A stretch of DNA of 64,000 nucleotides, taken from assembly GCA_037176705.1 (NCBI GenBank), contig CM073907.1, positions 14,477,001-14,541,000 on the forward strand, written 5' to 3'. The position numbers were made by a program, and so were the translations under genes. The notes under the pieces are model-generated. The model saw only the letters and a program-made list of their open reading frames with translations, was not told where the DNA came from and did no database searches. This document shows, piece after piece, positions 50,964 through 60,882 of the stretch (the stretch's first letter is position 1; every line of letters starts with the position of its first letter). The DNA is from Molossus alvarezi (lineage: Eukaryota; Chordata; Mammalia; Chiroptera; Molossidae).

Positions 50964-52532
50964 GTCTTCAGCCTCCAACAGCAGGCGTGCTTGTCGAGGC
51001 TTTTGTTCCTCTGCCCCTTTCTCGCTTATTCGCTTTTTGCACTCAGATTTCCAGTGGCCGCGCTCCTTGCAATAAGCACATTGGTCTCGGTGTAGAGGCG
51101 GTTTCTTAGCTCTTTTCTTTACCTTATTTTCTTGCTTTTCAGGCGTGGCTAATAGGATTCGGGACAACTGCTTAGTTTGTTCCCTGATGGGATCCTCCCG
51201 ATTCTGGTATACTTTCTGGGCTATTTCTATTAGTTCACTTATAGCCTTTCCTTCAAAGCCCTCTAATTTCTGTAATTTCTTTCTTATGTCTGGGGCTGAC
51301 TGAGAGACGAAGGCCATATTAACCATTCGTCTGTTATTCTCATTATTTGGGTGTAAGGGAGTATATATTCTATATGCCTCCAGCAATCGCTCTAAGAAAG
51401 CGGCGGGAGATTCATCTTTTCCCTGTATGGTAGCATTCACCTTGGCCAAATTAGTGGGCTTCTTGGCTGCAGCCCTTAGACCCCTAAGCAGAGACTGGTG
51501 ATAATGGCGCAAAGCCGTCATCCCTGCATCTGTATTCGGATTCCATCTGGGGGGGCTCGTGGGGAGTTGTTCCTCTAGTTCATCCCTTCTGGTATGTGAG
51601 TCCCCTTCTACATCCCCTAGGATAATTTTTGCCACCTCCCTGTGGATTCTCTCTCTTTTCTCTGAAGAAAACAAAGTTTGCAAAATTTGTTGGCAATCAT
51701 CCCAAGTGGGCTGATGTGTACGAAAAATGGTTTCAAGAAGAGATATTAATTTCTGTGGATCCTCTGAGAAAGGAGGATTCTGATGTTTCCAATTATATAA
51801 ATCAGATGTTGAGAAAGGGACATAAACCATCCGGGGCGGCCCCTGGGGTGCCCCTGGTTGCGGGGGAACTTCCCTTAAGGGCAAAAGAGGCACAGAGGAA
51901 TCCGGGCCCAGCGGGGGCTGGTAGAAGGTTCCGCCCCTAGTGTGAGGAGGGCTTTGGACTCTAACATCGGGTCCTGGTTCTGGGGCCCGTGGCTCCGGAT
52001 CTTGGGGTGAGCCTCTTGGATAAGGTGGGGGATTGAATAGCCCGTCCGCAATGTCATCATTGTCACCTGAAAGAACAGGGTATAGCCTAGGCTTAGGTTT
52101 TTCCCGGCTCGGAGCTCTCTCTTTTTCTTCTCTACTCGTATGAGGTATAGACTTCCCTTGCGGCTTAGGAGCTGCAACCAAAATAGTCTTCCTACCTACT
52201 CTGGCATACATCTCCCCTGCCTTTAGTTGCTGGCATTTTTTGATGTAACTAGCCTTGTCAGACACGATGTCTACCCAAACATCAATGTATACCCTTTGAT
52301 TGGGGTGGGGAACCCCGTACACAACAGACCTCACAGCAAACAAAAGACTCAAGTCAAAAGACCCCTCGGATGGCCAATTAACTTGGAATGTTGGCCACTC
52401 CAATTCACAAAGGGTCCGGAGGACCCCTGGATCGGCTGGTGTTCCGTAGCCTTGGGATCTCCTGGAAAAGTCAGAAAAGTTAGCAAGAAGGCATTCAAGG
52501 GGGGTACGGGGTGTTGACGGTCCTTGTCCCAT
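50961..52532 (-). CDS. gag: Gag polyprotein, uninterrupted
   Basis: 523 codons from ATG 52532. The N-terminus MGQGPSTPRT has the Gly2 expected for myristoylation of matrix (about residues 1-125). A PPPY late-budding motif is at 168-171 in the p12-like region. Capsid follows (from about 219), with the major homology region around residues 369-390 (IQGKDESPAAFLERLLEAY). The nucleocapsid has one CCHC knuckle, CAYCKERGHWKSEC (485-498). The length is near that of murine leukaemia virus Gag. The frame closes with UGA, immediately followed in frame by protease. Upstream the same frame stays open for another 278 or more codons through the leader. Confidence 0.94.
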   Translation of the reverse strand: MGQGPSTPRTPLECLLANFSDFSRRSQGYGTPADPGVLRTLCELEWPTFQVNWPSEGSFDLSLLFAVRSVVYGVPHPNQRVYIDVWVDIVSDKASYIKKCQQLKAGEMYARVGRKTILVAAPKPQGKSIPHTSREEKERAPSREKPKPRLYPVLSGDNDDIADGLFNPPPYPRGSPQDPEPRAPEPGPDVRVQSPPHTRGGTFYQPPLGPDSSVPLLPLREVPPQPGAPQGPPRMVYVPFSTSDLYNWKHQNPPFSEDPQKLISLLETIFRTHQPTWDDCQQILQTLFSSEKRERIHREVAKIILGDVEGDSHTRRDELEEQLPTSPPRWNPNTDAGMTALRHYHQSLLRGLRAAAKKPTNLAKVNATIQGKDESPAAFLERLLEAYRIYTPLHPNNENNRRMVNMAFVSQSAPDIRKKLQKLEGFEGKAISELIEIAQKVYQNREDPIREQTKQLSRILLATPEKQENKVKKRAKKPPLHRDQCAYCKERGHWKSECKKRISEKGAEEQKPRQARLLLEAED

Positions 52533-52619
52533 CCTACTGAAAGCAAAACAGTTAGAGCAGCAGAGAACACGGAACACAAATAGACAGACAACCGTGGTCA
52601 AAACACAAAATACTAATTT
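52533..52619 (-). other. Leader segment in the gag frame encoding a hydrophobic anchor-like stretch
   Basis: The 29 codons just before the gag ATG are open and in frame. They encode LVFCVLTTVVCLFVFRVL, a continuous hydrophobic run of membrane-span length, then a short polar link (SNCFAFSR) into Gag Met1. Glyco-Gag of murine leukaemia virus is an N-terminally extended Gag started at an upstream CUG, with a hydrophobic anchor in the added part. No in-frame ATG lies upstream here, so use as protein would need a non-AUG start. Confidence 0.55.
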
Positions 52620-53345
52620 CAGAACAGACGCACCCGAAAGTGCCAGGCGCACCCGAAAGTGCCAGATGGAAACCCACCGGGTCTCCTGCACCCGAAAGTG
52701 CCAGACGCACCCGAAAGTGCCAGACGCACCCGAAAGTGCCAGATGCACTCGAAAGTGCCAGACGCACCCGAAAGTGCCAGATGGAAACCCACCGGGTTTC
52801 CTGCACCCGAAAGTGCCAGACGCACCCGAAAGTGCCAGATGCACCCGAAAGTGCCAGATGGAAACCCACCGGGTCTCCTGCACCCGAAAGTGCCAGATGC
52901 ACCCGAAAGTGCCAGACGCACCCGAAAGTGCCAGATGGAAACCCACCGGGTTTCCTGCACCCGAAAGTGCCAGACGCACCCGAAAGTGCCAGATGCACCC
53001 GAAAGTGCCAGATGGAAACCCACCGGGTCTCCTGCACCCGAAAGTGCCAGATGCACTCGACAGTGCCAGACGCACCCGAAAGTGCCAGATGCACCCGAAA
53101 GTGCCAGATGGAAACCCACCGGGTCTCCTGCACCCGAAAGTGCCAGACGCACCCGAAAGTGCCAGATGGAAACCCACCAGGTCTCCTGCACCCGAAAGTG
53201 CCAGATGCACCCGAAAGTGCCAGATGGAAACCCACCGGGTCTCCTGCACCCGAAAGTGCCAGATGCACCCGAAAGTGCCAGATGGAAACCCACAGGGTCT
53301 CCTGCACTCGAAAGTGCCAGATGCACCCGAAAGTGCCAGATTAAA
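52620..53345 (-). repeat. Leader minisatellite: about 28 copies of a 19-mer with a recurring 20-mer
   Basis: Plus-strand unit CACCCGAAAGTGCCAGATG (or ..ACG), 19 bp, repeated about 28 times. After every two to four units a 20-bp piece GAAACCCACCGGGTCTCCTG occurs (about 9 times). Both edges carry the same AATTTCAGAACAGA (near 52615 and 53358), which suggests growth by slippage or unequal exchange between short repeats of the leader. No unit contains a stop in any of six frames, so long frames cross the array on both strands. It lies between the primer site and gag, where packaging signals of gammaretroviruses sit. Confidence 0.95.
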
Positions 53346-53639
53346 ACAGATTGGTACCAATTTCAGAACAGATGGAAACCCACCGGGTTTCCCAGGTCAG
53401 GAGTCGGCGTCCCGACCCTGAGGGGGAAGTGCGGTTGAGCGGCGTCCCGCCCGCAACAATCCCAGAACTCTCCGGAGCTACCGAAAGGGAAATCCCTTAC
53501 CCAGATCCTCCAGGCCGAAGTCCTAGTCCGAATTAGCCAAATCAAAAGCCAGAACGAATGTAGGTGCAGAGGGCGAGGAGGCAGCCCTCCCCATCGTCTG
53601 AGGAGGTCGACCCCACAGAAAAGGGGGACCTCGCGGCTG

Positions 53640-53657
53640 ATCTCGCTGGGGCCTCCA
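53640..53657 (-). other. Primer binding site, tRNA-Thr type
   Basis: TGGAGGCCCCAGCGAGAT in sense orientation, two bases inside the 5' LTR. It is complementary to the 3' end of a tRNA ending CTCGCTGGGGCCTCCA, which matches tRNA-Thr(UGU) as I know it. Most exogenous gammaretroviruses use tRNA-Pro. Confidence 0.8.
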
Positions 53658-53659
53658 AA

Positions 53660-54067
53660 TGTTGTAACCCAGGAGACCGACCACACTCAGACTTAATTCT
53701 TTAGATTTGAATGTGCTTTATTATGCTAAAGCCTGCATGCAGGGTCTGCCACCTACGGACACAGCCCAGAGCAGCAGCCCCCAGGAGCTAGTATGGCTGA
53801 GTTTTACAGGGGGGGTTGTGGTGCAAATTGCAAGCAAGCAGGATGTACAGAAGCAGATATCAGCGGATAGCTGGCCTTGCAGAAGCATTCTTTGGCACGT
53901 ACACCCTGCAGGTGGTTTTCCCAAGGCTCAAGACGCTCTCAAGATGTCCTTGGAGAATTGCTAGGAAAGGGAGGGGGTTTAGCTAGGAGAAGACTGGAAA
54001 ATTTTCTTTGGCCCTTTGTTTCCCGCGAAGGTCTCTGTGAGCCTTGGGGCACTCTCAGACCCTAACA
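53660..54067 (-). repeat. 5' LTR of the provirus
   Basis: 408 bp, TG...CA ends. The poly(A) signal AATAAA is kept (plus-strand TTTATT at 53717-53722). The TATA box region reads TGTAAAA (plus-strand TTTTACA at 53802-53808) where the 3' LTR has TATAAAA. The other four differences from the 3' LTR lie outside recognisable core signals. Confidence 0.95.
53802..53808 (-). promoter_or_regulatory. Altered TATA box of the 5' LTR
   Basis: TGTAAAA in place of TATAAAA of the 3' LTR (45169-45175). This position would set the start of proviral transcription, so the change may weaken the 5' promoter while the 3' LTR keeps the consensus. Confidence 0.7.
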
Positions 54068-54150
54068 AGTGGTGGGGAGGATAAACAGCTGAAATGATAA
54101 TTAATTAATTAATTATTAATAAAATATATTGACAATCTAAAATAAAATAA
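54068..54150 (+). mobile_element. 3' remainder of the L1 split by the provirus
   Basis: GTGGGGAGGATAAACAGCTG, then an A/T-rich tail, matching 41819-41900. It begins with the AGTG target duplicate of the provirus. Confidence 0.85.
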
Positions 54151-54152
54151 AT

Positions 54153-57104
54153 CATGAATGGGTTCACAGGGAGATCAAGGAAAAATTAAAAACTGCTTGG
54201 AAAACCATGAAAGTGAACACACAACAACACAAAATCAATGGGATTCCGTGACAGTAGTTCTGATAGGGAAGTTGATACCCCACATGTCTACCTCAGGAAA
54301 CAAGATTTTCTAATGGACTATCTCACATCAGAACTTAAAAAACTAGAAAGAAAATAAAATAACAAACAAACAAACACCTCAAACTCAGCACTAGGAAATG
54401 AATAGCAAAGAACAGAGCAGAAATAGACTACAAAGAGACTAAAAATAATTCAAAAGATGAACAAATGGACAAATTTCTGGGATTACATAATCTCACAGCA
54501 CTGAACAAGGAAGAGATGGAAAACTTGAATAGACCAATCACAGCTAACTAAATCGAAGACATAGTCAAAAATCTCCCAGCAAACAAAAGCCCGGGCTCCG
54601 ATGGCTTCACGGGGGAGTTCTTCGGAACATTCAAAGAACTACCACCCACTCTCCTAAACTATTTAATAAATCCAGCGAGACAGAACACTTCCAAACACAC
54701 TTTCTGAGGCCAGCATATTCCAATTCTCAAACCACATGAAGACACTGTAAACTACAGAAAACTACAGGCCAATATCCCTGATTAACACAGATGTCAACAT
54801 TCTTAACAAATTATTAGCAAATCAAATCCAGCAATACATCAAACACATTATTCATCTTGACCGAGTGGGTTACATTCCGGGAACTCAAGCACGGTACAAT
54901 ATGTGCAAATCAATAAATGTGATACATCGCAGAAACCAAATAAAACATAAAAACCGTATGATCATATCAATATATGCTAAAAAAGCATTCGACAAAATCC
55001 AGCACCCATTTCTGATAAAATTGCTCAGCCATGTGGGCATAGAGGGGCCATCTCGCAATATAATAAAGGCCACATATGAAAAACACAGCCACAAACATAC
55101 TCAATGGGAAAAAACAAAAAAGCAGTCCCCTTAAGAATGAGAACAAGACAGGGATGCCCACTTTTGCCACTCTTATTTAACATACAACTGGAAGTCTTAC
55201 ACACTGCTATTACACATGAAGACAAAATAAAAGGGATCCAAATTGGAAAGGAGCAAGTGAAACTGTCATTATATGAAGATGACATAATATGGTACATAGA
55301 AAAGCCTAAGGACTCCAACAAAAATCTACATTAATTTAATAAATGCATTTGACAATGTGGCAGGACATAAAATTAATGTCAAGAAATCGATGGCATTTTT
55401 ATACACCAAAGATGAAATCACAGAAAGAGAAACTAAAACATCAATTTAATTTACCATCACAACTCAGAAAAATTAAAATACATAGGAATAATCTTCACCA
55501 AAGAAGTAAAGCACTTCTTCACAGATAACTACAGGTCATTGAAATTAAAAATGTAGGAAGATATAAAAAAGTCAGAGAATATACCTTGTTTATGGATTGG
55601 AAGAATTAACATCATGAAAATGCCCATACTACGCAAAGGAATCTACCCATTCAATGCAATCCTCTCCAAAATACCTACGACTTACATCACAGACCTAGAA
55701 CAAACACTCCAAAGTGTATATAACACTAAAAAAGACCCCTAATAGCGACAGAAATCTTGAAAAAGAAGAACAAAGCAGGAGGGATCACATGACCAGATTT
55801 CAGGTTATACCACACAGCCACTGTCATAAAAATAAGCCTGGTACTGGCCCAGGAACAGGCATATAGGTCAATGGAACAGAATAGAGAACCCAGAAAATGA
55901 ACCAAGACAATATATTCAATTATCATTTTATAATGTTGGCAACAATATACAGTGGAGTCAAGACAATCTCTGCAATAAATGGTGTTGGAAACATTGGACA
56001 GCTATTTGCAATTAAAAGCCAAAAATTGAAGCTAGACCACGACTTTACACCATCCATGAGAATAAACTGGAAATGGATAAAATATGTAAATGTAAGTCGT
56101 GAATCCATACAAATTGCAGAAGAATGTTCAGGCCACACAATTTCAGATATAGCCAGCAGAATTTTTACTGATATAACACCCAAAGCATCAGAAACGTACA
56201 CAACAATATAAATAAATACATAAATAAGGAAGTAAATAATTAAGTAAATAAACATGCGACACTACTTCAAACTGAAAAGCTTCAAACTGAAAAGCTTCTG
56301 CACAGCTAAAAAACAGCCATTGAAACGGACAGGGATTGTACTATCTGGAACACCAAATTGCTGATGATGAATCAGAGAAGGTTTAATTTCCTAAATATGG
56401 AGTTCTTATAAAATTCAACAACAGGAAAACAAAGAACCCAATTAAAAAAATTGTCAGAGGAACTAAACAAACTCCTCTCCAAACAGGACATACAAATGGT
56501 AAGAGACATATAACGGAATGCTCCACATCACTAATCACCAGAGAGATGCAAATTAAAACAACAATGAGATATCACCACACTCCTGTCAGAATGGCCGCCT
56601 TCAACAAATCATCAAACTGCAAGTCTTGGCGAGGGTGTGGAGATAGGGGACTCTAGTACACTTTTGGTGGGAATGCAGACTGGTGCCGCCAGTATAGATA
56701 ATAATATGGTGTTACCTCAAAAACTTAAAAATTGAACTTTCATTTGATCCAGAGATCCCACTTATAGGAATATACCCTAAGAAGCCTGAAACACCGATCT
56801 GAAAAAATATATGTACCCCCAGGTTTATAGCAGCACTATTTACAATAGCTAAGATCTGGACACAGCCCAAGTGCTCATCAGTAGATGAATCAATACTAAA
56901 GCTGTGGTACATATACACAATGGAGTACTATACAGATGTAAGAAAAAAGATTTCTCATCTTTTGAGACTACACAGAGGGTTCTGGAAAGTATTATATAAT
57001 TAAAACATGCCAAACAGAGAGAGACAAGTATCATATGATCTCACTTATTTGTGGAATATAATGAACATAACAGTCTGTGAAATGGGGTAGTCCCAGAAAC
57101 GTGG
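54153..57104 (+). mobile_element. L1 copy, 5'-truncated (third unit of the tandem series)
   Basis: Starts at the same ORF2 point as 41901 and matches it closely to about 55480, then less closely. The reverse-transcriptase region (55104-55334) has [20 protein letters not shown] and the YEDD variant (55272). The distal domain is open at 55897-56211 (LDHDFTPSMRINWKWIKYVN) and the cysteine motif region lies near 56620. The 3' UTR is cut at about 57104, just after the GGGGTAGTCCCAGAAACGTG segment, where another L1 5' UTR begins. Confidence 0.82.
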
Positions 57105-58872
57105 GAGCCCACAGACAGCAGAATTCTTAGCTATAACCAGAGCACTTGAGGCATAAAGACCAAGCCCACTCCACAGAGCAGGGAGCAGGAAGAGAATGCT
57201 AAAATAGTCACAGCCACTGACCTGGGAGATAGGTCACAAAGAGGTTAGACTGGGCTTGAAGTCTGTGCGGACACCTGGGATCTGTAGGGCACTAAATTTT
57301 TTTGCTGAGTTGCGGTCACAAAGAACGGTGGCCAGTGTGCACCTTCTGGAAGCTGTGGAAAAAAGCAGCAACACCCCTCCTCGGAGATTCATACTTTCCC
57401 TGGTGAGACAAAGAAATGCATATTGAGGCTTATTAATAATGAGCATCTATCCCAGCTTCTGGAAATACTCTTATGCAGAGCACCAGGGTTAAATTCCAAG
57501 GCACTGATTAACTGAGATCACTACCCACCAGGAAAAAACTAGAGGATAATTTAACCTGTCCTGGGCTTGCAAATCTACCCAGAAAAGTTAAGACTCAACA
57601 GTGGTGTTTAATGTGGGTCCCCCGAGGCTCATCCAAACACAGTAGAGAGAGCCCTAAACAGCAGAACACCAACACCCATAGGGGAAATTTGGCAGGCTCC
57701 AAAACCCACTGAGTTAGCCAAAATGATAAAACAAACAAACATATTCCAAATGAATGAACAAGGGAATTCTATCAAAGATGAGATCAATTAAATGTAGCTA
57801 AGCAAATTATCAGAGGTACAATTCAGAGCCATGATCTTGAGGAAGCTCAACAGCATGAGTAAGGACATCATCACCATGAGTAAAGATTTAGAAACAATGC
57901 AAACCAACCAAGTGGAAATGAAGAATGACACAGCAGAAATTAAGAACACACTGCAAGGACTAACCAGCAGAGTAGACGAACCTCAGGACCGGATCAGTGA
58001 ATTAGAAGACAGGGAAGAAAAAAATCAACCAACCATGAAATAAAAATGAAAACACAATTAAAAAACAGGAAGACAGCTTAAGTCAACTGGGGGGCAACTG
58101 GAAACGGAATAAAATTCGCATCATAGGATTCCCCGCAGAGGAAGAAAATGGCCAAGGATTACAGAATATATTTGAAGAAATACTGACAGAAAACATTCCT
58201 CACTTGGCGAAGGAAGAAGGCATTCAAGTTCAAGAAGCACAGAGAGCCCCAAATAAGAACCCAAACAGGCCCACACCAAGACACATACTAATTAAAATGA
58301 CAAAAAGTTAAAGACAAAAAAAAACAGAATCCCAAAGGCAGCAAAAGATAAGCAACAGCTTACCAACAAAGGAAACCCCAAAAGGCTCTTAGCTGACTTC
58401 TCAACAGAAACACTACATGCCAGAAGGGAGTGCCATGAAGTAATCAAGGTCATGAAGAACAAGGATCTGTATCCAAGACTACTATATCCAGCAAGGCTAT
58501 CAATCAAAATAGGTCAAATAAAAACTTTCCAGAACAAATAAAAACAAAAAACAAAAACTAAGGGAATATATTAACACAAATCCAGCACTGCAACATATGC
58601 TAAAAGGACTGCTGTAATTAATAGAATAAATGGGAAGAAAAATAGAACCACACAAAAAAAATGGAAATAAATAAGTACATATCAATTATCACCTTAAATG
58701 TACATGGTTTGAATGCTCTGGTAGAAAGATGTAGAGTAAATGACATGGAAATTGATAAAACAAAGCTGGGGATGGGGAAGGGAGGGAAAGGGGAAGAGGG
58801 TGTTAATGGGGGAAAAATGAGAAGCATCTGTAATAGAAACAAATGAATAAATAAAAAATTTAAAAAAAATAA
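57105..58872 (+). mobile_element. Second half-L1: 5' UTR and ORF1 joined to a 3' tail
   Basis: 5' UTR (57105-57722), ORF1 (57723-58617) and the ORF2 opening at 58660 (KYISIITLNVHGLNALVERC). At about 58740 the sequence jumps to the distal 3' UTR (ACAAAGCTGGGGATGGGGAA) and ends in an A-rich tail near 58872. All catalytic ORF2 parts are missing. The layout parallels 2159-4343, but the sequence is from a different L1 family, so the two arose separately. I could not find a clear target duplication. Confidence 0.7.
57723..58617 (+). pseudogene. ORF1 of the second half-L1, broken
   Basis: Start context CCAAAATGATAAAACAAACA. The coiled-coil part is open at 57831-58043 (MILRKLNSMSKDIITMSKDL, ISELEDREEKNQ). 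RRM-like codons (IRIIGFPAEEENGQGLQNIF) lie near 58115 in another frame, and the C-terminal part near 58320 has a poly-A frame change. Ends GLL-stop at 58617. Confidence 0.75.
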
Positions 58873-59478
58873 AGACAAAGAGAAAGCTGTCTCGTTGAAA
58901 AATAATCAATGAAACAAAGAGCTGTTTCTTTGAAAAGGTAAACACGATTGTTCAACTCTTAGCCAGACTCACGAAAAAACAAAAAGGAGTGCCCCCATAA
59001 ACAAAATCAGAAATGTAAGAGGAGAAGTAACAACTGATACCACAGAAATACAGATCATTAAAACATACTTCAAACAATTATATGCCAATAAATTGGATGA
59101 TCTCGGCAAAATTAACAAATTTCTATAAACAGAGTCTCCCAAAACTGAACTGGGAAGAGACAGAAAACTTGAACAGACCAAGAACTAAGGAAATTGAAGA
59201 TACAATCAAGAAACTTCTAGCAAGCCAAACCCCAAGGATAGATGGCTTCATCGCGAGTTTTATCAAACATTCAAAGAAGATCTAACACCCACTCTCCTCA
59301 ACCTATTCTAAGAAAATTCCAAGAAGATGAAAGACTTCCAAACTCATTGTATGAATCCAGCATAATATAAATTCCAAAACCAGATAGAGACACTGCAAAG
59401 AAAGACAACTACAGGCCAATATCCCTGATGAACACAGATGCCAAAATACTTAACAAAACCTCAGCAAATGGAATCCAG
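58873..59478 (+). mobile_element. L1 ORF2 fragment (linker to palm), truncated at both ends
   Basis: Relics of LFLYFEKVNTIVQLLARLTKK-type and, openly at 59082-59285, LPKLNWEETENLNRPRTKE. It ends abruptly at about 59478 within the region encoding ANGIQQ-type residues, where ORF1 sequence of the segmental copy begins. Confidence 0.75.
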
Positions 59479-60606
59479 CAAGAGAAAAGCAACAGGACAC
59501 CAACAAAGGGAACCCCATAAGGCTCTCAGCTGACTTCTCACAAGAAACAGTACAGGCCAGAAGGGAATGGCATGAAGTAATCAAGGTCATGAAAAACCAG
59601 GATCTGAATCCAATACTATTCAACCCAGCATGTTATCATTCAAAATAGAAGGTCAAATAAAGAGCTTCCTAGACAAAAAAAAGGGAAGGGAATACATTAG
59701 CACCAAACCAGCACTGCAAGAAATGTTAAATGACTGTGGTAATTAGCAGGAGAAATGGGAGGGAAAACAGAACCACACTAAACAAAAATGGCAATAAACA
59801 AGTACATATGAATATTCACCTTAAATGTAAATGGATTGAATGTTCCCATAAAAAGACACAGAGTAGCGGATTGGATAACAATGCATGACTTACCTATATG
59901 TTGTTTACAAGAGACCCACAACACAACAAAAGACTCACATAGATTGAAAATGAAAGGATGGAAAACAATCTTCGAAGCAAACAAAAAGGAAAAGATAGCT
60001 GGGGTAGCAATAGTCATATCTGATAAAACAGACTTCAAAATGAAGGCCATAACTAGAGACAAAGAAGGGTACTACATAATATTGAAAGGATCTATGCAAC
60101 AGGAAGATATAACCTTGATAAACATATATGCACCCAACATAGAGCACCAAAATATATTACAAATCTTCTGGAGGACTTCAAAAAAGAAATCAATAGCAAT
60201 ACAATCATAGCAGGGGATTTCAACACCTAGCTGACATCACTGGATAGATCCCCTAGACAAAAAATTAGCAAGGACACAGAGGCTCTAAATGAAGCACTAG
60301 ACCCAATGGTTCTAATAGATATCTACAGAGAATTTCACCCCAATCTTACAGATTTCAAATTCTTCTCAAGTGTACATGGGACATTCTCAAAGATAGACCA
60401 CATTTTAGGGTACAAACTAAGTCTATACAAGTTCAAGAAGACTAAAATCATATCAAGCATCTTCTCAGATCACAATGGCATGAAACGAGAATTGAATTTC
60501 AAAAGAACATACAAAGACCTTTGAACACATGGAAGCTAAATAGCATGTTATTAAACAATGAATGGGTTACCTAGGAGATCCAGGGAGAAATTAAAAACTT
60601 CCTAGA

Positions 60607-60836
60607 GCCCTAGCCAGGTTGGGTCAGCAGTTAAAGCATCGACCTGCAGTCCACAAAAACCCGGATTTGGTTCAAGCTAAGGGCACGTACCTCGGTGTCA
60701 GTTTGTGCCCAGCCCTGGTTTGGTAATGTGGGTGGCAACAACTCGATATATTCCTTTCACATCAATGTTTCTCTTGCTCTCTCTCCCACCCACTCTATCT
60801 GAACAAAATATCGAAAAATGTCCTCAGGTGATGATA

Positions 60837-60871
<35 letters not shown>

Positions 60872-60882
60872 AAATAACTATT
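60607..60882 (+). mobile_element. Bat VES-type SINE, same insertion as 20981
   Basis: Head GCCCTAGCCAGGTTGGGTCA, body GTGGGTGGCAACAACTCGAT, CT-rich run, GTCCTCAGGTGATGAT and a longer (AAAT)n tail (60838-60876). Target repeats TAAAAACTTCCTAGA (60592-60606) and TGAAAACTTCCTAGA (60883-60897) match those of the first copy, with one substitution. Confidence 0.9.

Larger units (their letters stand above)
45027..54067 (-). mobile_element. Gammaretrovirus-like endogenous provirus, nearly intact
   Basis: A 9041-bp provirus in reverse orientation to all the L1s. Sense order from the right end: 5' LTR (53660-54067), tRNA-Thr-type primer site, long leader with minisatellite, gag, in-frame UGA, pro-pol, env overlapping the end of pol, polypurine tract, 3' LTR (45027-45434). 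Direct repeats AGTG flank it (45023-45026, 54068-54071), and the unoccupied target is present at 41815-41840 in the tandem copy. Gene order, simple genome without accessory genes, single-zinc-knuckle Gag, gag-pol stop suppression layout and Env motifs all fit gammaretroviruses. LTRs differ at 5 of 408 positions, so the insertion is recent on an evolutionary scale. Confidence 0.95.
40130..57105 (+). repeat. Tandem duplication of L1 DNA, period about 3.2 kb, second unit split by a provirus
   Basis: 40130-41870 matches 42935-45026, and 41821-43450 matches 54068-55720, with the provirus removed. The offset is constant at about 3202-3207 bp after correcting for a SINE (40767-41015), a 650-bp deletion (at 40411) and the 9045-bp provirus plus its target repeat. 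Similarity by eye is very high in the shared core and falls beyond about 43300/55480. The copy edges lie inside L1 ORF2, which fits unequal crossing-over between L1s. Confidence 0.8.

Noticed and set aside
51629..51940. Plus-strand 103-codon frame
   Set aside because: Antisense shadow of gag, where the sense frame has clear Gag motifs.
52620..53345. CRISPR-like array
   Set aside because: Units are directly adjacent 19-mers, the 20-bp pieces between groups are near-identical rather than unique spacers, and the context is a mammalian provirus.
52594..53438. Three long plus-strand frames (234-275 codons) rich in CTRKCQ/PESAR repeats
   Set aside because: They are translations of the leader minisatellite, which has no stop in any frame. 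They are antisense to the provirus and have no start context or other gene feature.
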